Below, piece after piece: positions 8,235-16,545 of a stretch of DNA of 64,000 nt; the stretch's first letter is position 1, and each line of letters opens with the position of its first letter. The notes below the pieces were generated by a model. The model was not told the origin of the DNA and did no database searches. It saw only the letters and a program-made list of their open reading frames with translations. Made by a program: the position numbers and the translations under genes. Source of the stretch: Parafrankia irregularis (GTDB lineage: Bacteria; Actinomycetota; Actinomycetes; Frankiales; Frankiaceae); contig NZ_FAOZ01000037.1 of assembly GCF_001536285.1 (NCBI RefSeq), positions 1-64,000 of the forward strand, read 5' to 3'.

Positions 8235-9459
8235 CGATGCCCCGGGCCGCGATCGGCCGGGTTCCGCCGATGGTGGGACACGCGCCGGCGATCCTGCACC
8301 CACCAGCCTTCCCCGACCCGGTGGGCTGGCTGACACGGACGCCGCGCCGGGCACGCGACCTGCGCAGACACCGTCAGCGCCGGGCTGGTGGCTGTTCGAC
8401 GGTGGAATCCGGTCCGAGGTCCGGGAATGGCCTCCGCCACCGCCGTGGCGGATGTTCTCCGGGGGTCCCGACCAACCGGAGCCCCCGGAGGAGCAACGCG
8501 AAACCACCCGGCGACTCGGCCTGGGCGGTGTCCGCCTGCTCGACCACTCCGCGCTCGGGATGGTGAACGCCGCTCTCGTGCTGCGCCGGCCGTTGCTGGT
8601 GACAGGAAGCCCGGGCAGCGGGAAGTCGAGCCTCGCGTACCAGATCGCGGCGAGCCTGGGGCTGGGCCGGGTGCTGCGCTGGCCCATCACCAGCCGCAGC
8701 ACCCTGGCACAGGGCCTCTACGACTACGACGCGATCGGCCGCGCCCAGTACGAGGTGTTCGGCCGGGCCCAGGCGGCGCCGTCGGGCCGACCCACCGGAA
8801 CGCGGGCTCGGTCGCCGATACGCGCCAAGGATGTCGCCGACGCCGAACGTCCCGCGTTTGCCGCCATCCCGCCGGTCGGGGACTTCGTGCATCTCGGGCC
8901 TCTCGGCACAGCGCTGCTCCCGCATCGCCGGCCGCGGGTGCTCCTTGTCGACGAGTTCGACAAAAGCGACATCGATCTTCCCAACGACCTGCTGAACGTC
9001 TTCGAGGACGGGCAGTTCTCCATCCCCGAGCTGGTCCGGGCTCGAGACGCCACACCCGAGGTGCGGGTCCACACCGCGGACCCCGGTGGCACGGCGACAG
9101 TCCACGCCGGCATCGTCGAGTGCCACGAGTTCCCGGTCGTCGTCATCACGAGCAACGGGGAGCGCGAGTTCCCGCCGGCGCTGCTGCGCCGGTGCACCCG
9201 CCTGGACATCCCGCCGCCCGACACCGAACGGCTGGCGGCGCTGATCGCCGCGCACTTCCCACACGGCATCGCCGGGCGTGCCGAGCTGGTCGAACAGTTC
9301 ACCCGGCACCGGACCCTCGCCGGGCCGCTCGCCGCGGACCAGCTCCTCAACGCGGCCTACCTGCTGACGCTCGGCGCCGACACGGACGGCGCCGAGGCCT
9401 GGCCAGATCTGCGCGAACAGCTCTGGCACCGCCTCGCCGCCGACACGGACCCGGGATGA
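8227..9459 (+). CDS. MoxR-type AAA+ ATPase
   Basis: A 410-residue AAA+ ATPase. The N-terminal ~80 residues are disordered and Pro-rich. The core has Walker A GSPGSGKSS (~127-135), Walker B VLLVDEFDKS (~238-247), sensor-1 VVITSNGERE (~307-316) and an arginine finger ALLRRCTRLD just after. All catalytic residues are present, so it should be active. MoxR ATPases typically remodel a partner with a vWA domain; here that partner is the next gene. GTG 8227 is the likely start, with a GAGGGGGG ribosome site upstream and an 8-bp overlap with the VMAP-like gene. The stop overlaps the next start as ATGA. The tight overlaps point to fixed stoichiometry of a ternary complex. Confidence 0.92.
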   Translation: MTDDAPGRDRPGSADGGTRAGDPAPTSLPRPGGLADTDAAPGTRPAQTPSAPGWWLFDGGIRSEVREWPPPPPWRMFSGGPDQPEPPEEQRETTRRLGLGGVRLLDHSALGMVNAALVLRRPLLVTGSPGSGKSSLAYQIAASLGLGRVLRWPITSRSTLAQGLYDYDAIGRAQYEVFGRAQAAPSGRPTGTRARSPIRAKDVADAERPAFAAIPPVGDFVHLGPLGTALLPHRRPRVLLVDEFDKSDIDLPNDLLNVFEDGQFSIPELVRARDATPEVRVHTADPGGTATVHAGIVECHEFPVVVITSNGEREFPPALLRRCTRLDIPPPDTERLAALIAAHFPHGIAGRAELVEQFTRHRTLAGPLAADQLLNAAYLLTLGADTDGAEAWPDLREQLWHRLAADTDPG

Positions 9460-12400
9460 CCACCGAGGGATCCGACCCCGCCCCATCCGCACGGCTGCCG
9501 CCCCCGGCGGCTTCCGTGGAGGCCTGGCCGATCCCCGGCTCGTCCGCCGTCTCCGGCGCTGGAGCCTCCGCCGCTTCCGCGGTCGACCGGGCCGCGACCA
9601 CGGTGGGAATCACTGCCCGCGAGCACGCCGAGGCGCTTTGGCTCTACGGCCTCATGGCCAGCAGCGGTTCGCAGGCGCAGGCGCAGGGCTCCACCGCTGG
9701 CGATCCATCACCGGCGCCGTCACCGTCGGGCGCCGGCCCCAGGGACGGCGCCCTCGGCGAGGGGCGCCCGACCGGACCGGTTTCCCTCCCGACACCCGAC
9801 CCGGACACCCGCGGCGACAATGCCGGAAACACTGACGCTGAAGAACAATTTCCGCCATTTCCGCGGGCTGACCGAGACATTGCGCTCGCAACTCCCGTAT
9901 CGACGAACACCCGACGCCTTCAGGGTGCCCCGGAGGATGACGCGGAGTCCTTATGGACACCCCTCCCCTGGATGCGGCCCCGTAGTGGTTTCGCGTCGCT
10001 GGAGAGGCAATTATCGGGTGCCCGTCGCAGCCTGCGGCCGCTACGGCAGACTGTCCCCTCAAAGGTCCAAATGGTGCTGGACGAGGAGGCCACCGCGGAA
10101 CGTCTTCTGCGCGGGCCGGCGCCTGTTCCGGTCCGCAGACCAGCCCCGGAGCGCCGCTGGGAGCTTGTCCTGCTGGTGGACGACAGTCCGTCCATGCAGG
10201 TGGCCTGGCTCGACCTGGTGCCGCTGTTGCGCGGCTACCTCGTCCGCGAGGGCGTCTTCCGCGACATCCGTGTCTGTTTCGTCGACGGAGAGGCCGCGGA
10301 GGCGGGCCAGGTCACGCTCCGGCCCGAGTCCCGGGCCGGCGGCCTGCACCGGTCCCCACGGGAAGTCATCGATCCGAGCGGCCGGAGGATCATCTGGGTG
10401 CTGACCGACGGCGTCGGGCGAGGCTGGCGCAACGGGGCGCTGCACAGGCAGCTCTGGTGGTGGAGCCGCCGCCTTCCGGTGGCGGTGATGAACCCGCTGC
10501 CGGCCCACCTGTGGCATCTGACCGGCCTCGCCCCGCACCAGGTGAGCATCTTCGCCGCCGCCGGGCCGGGCTCGGTGGCGGTGCGCTGGCGGTTCCAGGA
10601 TGCCTGGGCCAGTCTGACCGGTGACGCGGTATCGGATCAGGCCGCCGTGGCGCCGATTCCGATGCTCGGCGTGGACGGAGGCAGCATCGCCAGCTGGGCC
10701 CGCTTCCAGTCGGCGGAGCACGAGCGCCGGTTGGACGCGCCGGCTGTGCTGGTAGGACCCGACGGCACAGGTACGGGCGCAGGGGAAGGCACGGGGCAGG
10801 ACACGGGAGAAGGCACAGCCGCCGGCCGGAACGCGGGGGCCGGAACAGGTGGGCACGGCGCCCGCGTCATGGATGGCGTCGGGGTGACGCTGACGAAACG
10901 GACGAAGCCGACACCGCTGGAGATCGTGCGCCGCGCCCGCGCGACGCTGAGCCCCGCGGCCTTCGACCTCGCGGTGCGGCTCGCGGCTGTCCCGTTGACC
11001 CGGGACGCGATCCACATGGTCTGTGACCAGGTCTCACAGGCCGGCCGGGCCGAGCTCGGCGAGATCCTCGTCCACCGCCTGCTGCGTCCCGTCACGGCTG
11101 CCCCCGCCCTGCCCACGGCCGCCGACGAGGTCGCCTTCGAGTTCGGCGAGGGGGTTCCCGCCGAGCTGCTCGCCTGCGGCAGACAGTCCCAGACGATCCG
11201 GACGTGGCGTTCCGCCGGACGTCTGCTGAGTCCGGCGGTGGCGGCGCTCCGGCACGTCGACGTCGTTCTGGACGACCCGGTGGGCGCCCCGCTGCCCGTG
11301 ATCACTCCGCACAGCGCGCCCTTCATCCGGGTCGAGGAGGTCGTCCTGAGTGCCCTGTCAGGGCCCTACCGATCCCGCGCACTGATGCTTCGCGACGCCC
11401 TTCGGACAGCGGAGCGTGAGGTCCAGACCGACGGCAGCCCGGTGCCCCTGTCGGCCGGCGCCGCGCAGGCCGGCGTGTCTGGCACGCGCAGGCCTGGCCG
11501 TCGACATGAGGTAGAGCCTGTGACCCACAGTAACGACTCGACATCACGCGCGCCGGCCGCACGGACGCCCATAGATGACCAGCCCACCGCGGCCGAGGTT
11601 GCTTCCGCTGACCCTGGAGGAGGGAATGTGGCGCAGTACGACGCGCCGACAATCGTGACCAGCCCGACCGCGGCAGGCATCGCGCCGGAAATACGTCCCC
11701 CGGCGCGGCGGCCCGGGGGGCAGCCCGTGGTCTGGGGCAACATGCCCCAGCGGAACCCGAACTTCACCGGGCGCGCGGAGCTGCTCGACGCCCTGCACGA
11801 GCGGCTGCAGACCGGGACCACGGCCGTGCTGCCCGAGGCGCTCCACGGCATGGGTGGAGTCGGCAAGTCGCAGCTCGCCATCGAGTACGTGTACCGGCAG
11901 CTGGCCGACTACGACGTCGTCTGGTGGATCCCGTCCGAGCGGACCACCCAGATCAACCAGGCGCTCGTGGAGCTGGCCCAACGTCTCGGCCTGGGCGTCG
12001 GTCAGGAGGCCAATGCCGCGGTGCCCGCCGTCATCGAGGCGCTGCGTGTCGGCAAGCCCTTCAGCAACTGGCTGTTGATCTTCGACAACGCCGACGACCC
12101 TCGGGCGGTGCGCGACTTCTTCCCGGCGAGCGGCACCGGCCGCATTCTGATCACGTCACGGAACGCGCAGTGGGCGGGGGCCGCCCGTGCGCTGGAGGTC
12201 GACGTGTTCCAGCGCGGCGAGAGCGTCGAGCTGCTCCGCCGACGAACGACGTCGATCGGCGAGGTGGACGCCGACCGGGTCGCCGCCGCGCTCGGCGACC
12301 TGCCGCTGGCCATCGAGCAGGCGGCGACCTGGCTCGCGGAGACGGGCATGCCGGCCGACGAGTACCTGCGGCTTTTCGAGGACAAACGGCAGGAGCTGCT

Positions 12401-14204
12401 GGGCACCGCGCCACCGCTGGACTACCGGATGCCCGTCCGGGCGGCCTGGAACGTCTCGCTGGACCGCCTCGCGACGTCGAACCCCGCCGCCCTGCGGCTG
12501 CTGCAGGTCTGTGCCTATTTCGCGCCCGACCCGATCTCCCGGCAGGTCTTCCGCCGCGGCCGACACATCTCGATCGTTCCCGAGCTCGACGCGGCGCTGC
12601 GCGACTCGTTCCGGCTGAACGAGGCCATCCGCGAGATCAACCAGTACGCCCTGGCCCGTATCGACCACCGCACCAACTCCCTGCAGATGCACCGCCTGGT
12701 CCAGGCCGTCCTCATCGGCCGGATGAGCCCCGACGAGCAGGAGACGATGCGCCACGGGGCGCACCGCCTGCTCGCGGCCAGCGACCCGGACGAGCCGATG
12801 AACCCCGAATGGTGGAGCGTCTACGCGGAGCTGTACCCGCATGTGATCGCGGCGGGCGCGGTGGAGGGCCACGATCCCCTCATCCGGGACCTGCTCGTCA
12901 ACGAGGTGCGCTACCTGTGGAAGTGGGGCGACCACGAGGTCGGCGTGGACCTGGCGCGCCAGGCCTACGAGAGCTGGCGGGTCACCCTCGGCGAGGAGCA
13001 CCCCCACACGCTCTCCGTCGGTGGCTGGTACGGCTGGCTGCTCCAGGTGGTCGGCAACTACTCCGAGGCCGCGCCCATCAACACCCGGATGCTGGAGCTG
13101 TGCGAACGGGTACACGGCCCGCGGCATCCCGAGACCCTGGCCGCGTTCGCGAACGTCACGATGGATCGCAAGGTCAGCGGCGACTTCGCGGGCGCGGTCG
13201 AGCTGAGCGAGACGGCACGCGAGCGCGCGGTCAACGTCTACGGTGCCGACCAGCCACAGTCCCTGAACGCCGCGCACAACCTGGCGGCCGCGCTTCGGCT
13301 GGTGGGTGACTTCCGGCGCGCGCAGGAGATCGACGACGACACCTGGCGCCGACGTTGCGCCCTGCTCGGCGAGGACAACGTCACCAGCCTGGAGTCCCAC
13401 AGCAGCCAGAACCTCAACCTCCGCGAGCTGGGTGACTACCTGGGCGCGCGGGCCCGGCAGGAGGAGCTGGTCGCGCGGCTCCGTGCGCTGTTGGGCAACG
13501 AGTACCACCCCGACCTGTTGCGGGCACTGCGCAATCTGGCCATCGACCAGCGCAAGGCCGGCGACCACGACGTGGCGCTGCAGACCTCACGCCTTGCCTG
13601 GGAGCGGCTCCTGTCCCGGTACGGGCCGGACCATCCCGACACGCTCGCCGCGATCCTCTGCTACTCGATGGACCTGCGCCACAACGGTGATCTCGACGAG
13701 GCCCGCCGCCTGTGCGAGGACGCCCACCGGCGTTACCGGAACAGCTTCGGCGACACCCACCCGCACACTCTGGGCGCCGAGACCAATCTGGCCGTCGTCT
13801 ACCGGCTGGCCGGCGACGCGGAGACCGCGTTCGAGATCGACCTCCGGTCCTGCGCCGCGCTCGTGGCGACGATCGGCCCCGACCACCCGCTGGCCCTGAT
13901 CTCGGCGACGAACCTGGCGAGCGACCACTACGCGCTCGGGCGGCCGGGTGAGGCCCGTGGGCTCGACGAGGACACGCTGGAGCGGTCACGCGTCCATCTC
14001 GGTGCCGACCACCCGTCCACCCTCGCCGTGCTGTCCAACCTGGCCATGGACCTGCGGGCGCTGGGCGAGCGGGAGCGGGCGGAGGAACTGCACGCCCAGG
14101 TCGTCTCGCAGCTGGACCACGCGCTCGGCGTCAATCATCTGGCGACCCAGTCGGCTATGAGCTGGGTGCGCTCCGACTGCGACGTCGATCCGATGCCACT
14201 GTGA
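9456..14204 (+). CDS. SAV_2336/vWA-like - NB-ARC - TPR protein (FxsT-like)
   Basis: A giant 1582-residue signalling protein. Residues ~170-690 correspond to the SAV_2336 N-terminal region: a vWA-like domain with MIDAS motif DDSPS (242-246), then a helical region. A disordered linker (~690-765) leads to an NB-ARC/STAND ATPase: P-loop GMGGVGKS (~798-805), Walker B LLIFDNADDP (~874-883), GRILITSR, and GDLPLAIEQ (~946). From ~1165 to the end come about nine 42-residue TPR-like units with DHPxTLxxxxNLA signatures (Kinesin-light-chain/TPR_12 type). This layout matches proteins annotated as the TPR component of FxSxx-COOH systems. It presumably senses a trigger through the TPRs, oligomerises via NB-ARC, and is remodelled by the MoxR ATPase through the vWA module. 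It starts within the MoxR stop (ATGA). Confidence 0.82.
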   Translation: MTTEGSDPAPSARLPPPAASVEAWPIPGSSAVSGAGASAASAVDRAATTVGITAREHAEALWLYGLMASSGSQAQAQGSTAGDPSPAPSPSGAGPRDGALGEGRPTGPVSLPTPDPDTRGDNAGNTDAEEQFPPFPRADRDIALATPVSTNTRRLQGAPEDDAESLWTPLPWMRPRSGFASLERQLSGARRSLRPLRQTVPSKVQMVLDEEATAERLLRGPAPVPVRRPAPERRWELVLLVDDSPSMQVAWLDLVPLLRGYLVREGVFRDIRVCFVDGEAAEAGQVTLRPESRAGGLHRSPREVIDPSGRRIIWVLTDGVGRGWRNGALHRQLWWWSRRLPVAVMNPLPAHLWHLTGLAPHQVSIFAAAGPGSVAVRWRFQDAWASLTGDAVSDQAAVAPIPMLGVDGGSIASWARFQSAEHERRLDAPAVLVGPDGTGTGAGEGTGQDTGEGTAAGRNAGAGTGGHGARVMDGVGVTLTKRTKPTPLEIVRRARATLSPAAFDLAVRLAAVPLTRDAIHMVCDQVSQAGRAELGEILVHRLLRPVTAAPALPTAADEVAFEFGEGVPAELLACGRQSQTIRTWRSAGRLLSPAVAALRHVDVVLDDPVGAPLPVITPHSAPFIRVEEVVLSALSGPYRSRALMLRDALRTAEREVQTDGSPVPLSAGAAQAGVSGTRRPGRRHEVEPVTHSNDSTSRAPAARTPIDDQPTAAEVASADPGGGNVAQYDAPTIVTSPTAAGIAPEIRPPARRPGGQPVVWGNMPQRNPNFTGRAELLDALHERLQTGTTAVLPEALHGMGGVGKSQLAIEYVYRQLADYDVVWWIPSERTTQINQALVELAQRLGLGVGQEANAAVPAVIEALRVGKPFSNWLLIFDNADDPRAVRDFFPASGTGRILITSRNAQWAGAARALEVDVFQRGESVELLRRRTTSIGEVDADRVAAALGDLPLAIEQAATWLAETGMPADEYLRLFEDKRQELLGTAPPLDYRMPVRAAWNVSLDRLATSNPAALRLLQVCAYFAPDPISRQVFRRGRHISIVPELDAALRDSFRLNEAIREINQYALARIDHRTNSLQMHRLVQAVLIGRMSPDEQETMRHGAHRLLAASDPDEPMNPEWWSVYAELYPHVIAAGAVEGHDPLIRDLLVNEVRYLWKWGDHEVGVDLARQAYESWRVTLGEEHPHTLSVGGWYGWLLQVVGNYSEAAPINTRMLELCERVHGPRHPETLAAFANVTMDRKVSGDFAGAVELSETARERAVNVYGADQPQSLNAAHNLAAALRLVGDFRRAQEIDDDTWRRRCALLGEDNVTSLESHSSQNLNLRELGDYLGARARQEELVARLRALLGNEYHPDLLRALRNLAIDQRKAGDHDVALQTSRLAWERLLSRYGPDHPDTLAAILCYSMDLRHNGDLDEARRLCEDAHRRYRNSFGDTHPHTLGAETNLAVVYRLAGDAETAFEIDLRSCAALVATIGPDHPLALISATNLASDHYALGRPGEARGLDEDTLERSRVHLGADHPSTLAVLSNLAMDLRALGERERAEELHAQVVSQLDHALGVNHLATQSAMSWVRSDCDVDPMPL
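11616..11630 (+). promoter_or_regulatory. Strong internal Shine-Dalgarno with in-frame GTG inside the FxsT-like gene
   Basis: The sequence GGAGGAGGGAATGTG places a near-ideal Shine-Dalgarno 4-6 nt before an in-frame GTG (11628) exactly in the disordered linker before the NB-ARC domain. It could direct separate translation of an NB-ARC-TPR product of about 858 residues, or be a scar of fusion between two once separate genes. Confidence 0.45.
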
Positions 14205-14304
14205 GACCGGCCTCCCGGCGAGCGGCGCCACGTCGTTGCCAGGAGGTCGGTGTGATCAGGAAGCTGGCGTTGTCAGGAGGCTGGCGGCCCGAGCCGCGGC
14301 GGTG

Positions 14305-16017
14305 TCAGACCGGGAGGCCGCTGAGATCGCCGACGCCGTCATCCCAGGTCGTCGGCCCGGGCCGGGCCTCCAGGATGCGGCAGGCGGCGAGACCGGCGAC
14401 GGCCCGGTCATCCGCCGGATCCGCCCGGGCCGCCCGCTCATAGCCGCCGCGGGCACCCGCGAGATCACCTGCCACCAGCAGCCAGTCGGCGGGCAGCAGT
14501 GCGTCGCCGGGGCGGGTGGCCCCGGCGATCGCCTGTGCCGCCCGGGTGCGGAACTCGCGCGGCTCGAGCAGCTGGAGCCGGCACAGGTCGGTCAGCCCCT
14601 GCAGCGGCACCGGCCGGACGACCTCCGCGGTGTGGCGCCGCAGGAGCCAGCGCGTCCGGTGCACGTGACGTGCCAGACCGGCGAACCGCTCGGCCTCCGA
14701 GGCCACCGGTTCACCCAGCCAGCTCTCCAGCCGCAGCACGAGGCCGGTGACGAAACGGTGACCGGCCTGGGTCAGATCCGGGTGCACCCGCACCTGGCGG
14801 AGCGCCTCGTCGACCTGCCCGCGCGCCAGCGCGAACTCGAAGTCGGCGTGCAGGCGCGCCGCCCCGTCCAGCGCCCTCCGCCAGGTGCGCCAGAACGCGG
14901 TGACCTCAAGAAAGGCGTATACCCCGTGCAGCATTCCCTGGAGCGGACGCGGATCGTCGCGCCAGGGTGCGTAGCCGACCGGTCCCGGCCGGCGGACCAG
15001 CAGCTCCGTCAGGTTGAACAAAGCACCGAGGCGGGCGTGCGCCAGCTCGTGCAACAACGTCTCCGCCAGCCACGGCCCGTGATTCGTCTCGGCGAGGCTG
15101 ATCGAGCCGACCGCGTCACCATCCGACGCGCTGTTGATCCGGAAGCGCTGCCTGTTCGGTATCGGGGCCAACATCAGCGGAGCCTGCGACAGCAGCACGG
15201 CCTGCCGCGGAAAACGAGTCACCAGAATCTCCCACGCGGCGGCGAGGGTTTTCTCCCAGTGCCGTACCGAAGAGGTTTCCAGCCGCAGCGGACGTGCCGG
15301 GGTGGCGATTTGGCGGAACGGGTCCGTGTCGTCAAGGGCCACGGTCAGGACACGGTCCCCGTATTCGGCGCGCAGCACCGGCAGTGGCCGCCATCCGGCG
15401 CCGGCCACCGTGACGTCCAGGCAGATCTCCCCACCGGGATCGGCGCGCAGCCGACCGGCCTCGTGGCGCAGGGCCACGACAGCCCAGATCCCGTGGCCGG
15501 GCACGTTACCCGAGCCCAATGTCGGCAGCACCAGAAGGCGATGACGCAGGGGCACCCGGAGCACGAAGTCAAGCCCGGCGCGCACGGCGGCGGACGCGGC
15601 GACGGTGTGCAGATAGCCGAGATCCACCCACAGCGGCGTGTCGGAATAGGCCACACCGCGCAGGCGACGCAGCACGTGGGCGACCCAGCGCCCGACGGTC
15701 GGGTGCTCGAGCACCGCCCGGGCCTCGGCGGGGGCCCGGGCCTCCGCGGCCTCCAGCAGCTCCCAGGCGACGTCCAGCGACGGTAACGGCCCGTAGACGC
15801 CGGCCCGGGCCCGTGTCTGGTCCAGGAGCGCCCGCAGCAGCAGCCGCCGCCGGCTCCGCTCGGCTCGCCACAGGACCCGGCTGGGCGCACCGTCATCCGT
15901 CCCCGCGGCCAGCGCGTCGAACGCCGCGGCCGACAGCTCCTGCTGTGCGTGCGCCCCACCGGCCATGGGCCCCCGCGGCCCGTCGACGCCCGTTGCTGGG
16001 CGGTAGGTCACACCCAC
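14305..16017 (-). CDS. HExxH-motif protein, probable alpha-ketoglutarate-dependent RiPP peptide beta-hydroxylase
   Basis: A 570-residue protein with the motif HELAH (323-327) inside LLHELAHARL. Its overall look, including SSVRHWEKTLAAAWEIL, the segment PLMLAPIPNRQRFRINSAS, LAETNHGPWLAETLLHELAH and a helical TPR-like C-terminal part, matches the HEXXH domain family that is found fused to, or beside, radical SAM FxsB enzymes. That family was first described as an inactivated metallohydrolase and later as Fe(II)/alpha-ketoglutarate-dependent peptide beta-hydroxylases. Here it stands alone with its precursor peptide. GTG 16017 or GTG 16011 can start it; the latter overlaps the peptide stop as GTGA, indicating translational coupling. 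It converges on the FxsT-like gene with a 100-bp gap. Activity and metal use are inferred. Confidence 0.72.
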   Translation of the reverse strand: MGVTYRPATGVDGPRGPMAGGAHAQQELSAAAFDALAAGTDDGAPSRVLWRAERSRRRLLLRALLDQTRARAGVYGPLPSLDVAWELLEAAEARAPAEARAVLEHPTVGRWVAHVLRRLRGVAYSDTPLWVDLGYLHTVAASAAVRAGLDFVLRVPLRHRLLVLPTLGSGNVPGHGIWAVVALRHEAGRLRADPGGEICLDVTVAGAGWRPLPVLRAEYGDRVLTVALDDTDPFRQIATPARPLRLETSSVRHWEKTLAAAWEILVTRFPRQAVLLSQAPLMLAPIPNRQRFRINSASDGDAVGSISLAETNHGPWLAETLLHELAHARLGALFNLTELLVRRPGPVGYAPWRDDPRPLQGMLHGVYAFLEVTAFWRTWRRALDGAARLHADFEFALARGQVDEALRQVRVHPDLTQAGHRFVTGLVLRLESWLGEPVASEAERFAGLARHVHRTRWLLRRHTAEVVRPVPLQGLTDLCRLQLLEPREFRTRAAQAIAGATRPGDALLPADWLLVAGDLAGARGGYERAARADPADDRAVAGLAACRILEARPGPTTWDDGVGDLSGLPV

Positions 16018-16184
16018 CCGGCCCGAATGCCCCCGATCAGCCGACTGTCCGGTTCGTCGATGACCGCCAGGATCCGGCGCAGTCGGTCATCCAACTCGAC
16101 GTCGTGGCGATGACGCAGGTCACGAAGGCTGAGTTCGCTCAGGTCCAGGAATGAGCTCTGGATGTTGACCGGGCCTTGGGTCAT
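16008..16184 (-). CDS. FxsA-like RiPP precursor peptide (58 aa), atypical C-terminus
   Basis: A short gene coding 58 residues. An AAGGAG ribosome site (16195-16200) precedes it, 10 nt from ATG 16184 or 7 nt from GTG 16187; the upstream in-frame ATG 16208 would place the ribosome site inside the gene and is rejected. The N-terminal half, IQSSFLDLSELSLRDLR, has the conserved leader pattern of FxsA peptides (S-L/F-LDLSxLSLxxLR), and the middle LRRILAVIDEPDS resembles their second helix. The C-terminus GGIRAGWV lacks the FxSxx tail that names the family and that radical SAM FxsB crosslinks. It overlaps the HExxH gene start, so it is the likely substrate. Modification site is unknown; the His/Asp-rich RHRHDVELDD is one candidate. 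Confidence 0.68.
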   Translation of the reverse strand: MTQGPVNIQSSFLDLSELSLRDLRHRHDVELDDRLRRILAVIDEPDSRLIGGIRAGWV

Positions 16185-16545
16185 CACCGTCGGTCTCCTT
16201 TCGGGCATGGCTGACCACCGGTGCGAGGCGACGTGCCGGTATCACGACGGCACGCCGCGGGAACGTAGATGGCTTCGCTGCCAGAAGTGTCGCACGGCGT
16301 CGCCGCACACGCGGCCGGTTCTGGCCCCGCCTGGAAAGGACGAACCATCGCCGAGGAATGGGGCCATGGATCCCGCTGGCCGTATCCAGAGGAGTCCGTT
16401 GCCCCGCACCGATCGGCCAACGATGACAATCGCCCAGGAGCCCATTACGTACGGATTTCGAATCATCCGGCGATTTTGCTCGCCCACAACCCGAGGCCGC
16501 GTTCCAGGTGCCTCCCACAGGCCGCACCACGCGGACGGGCCGCCG
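16185..16545. other. Leader/promoter region of the peptide-hydroxylase unit
   Basis: About 360 bp between the acyl-CoA synthetase stop and the precursor peptide start. Only the ribosome site of the peptide (16195-16200) is clear. A promoter for the leftward peptide operon must lie here, but no consensus was recognised. No additional gene is supported. Confidence 0.4.
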
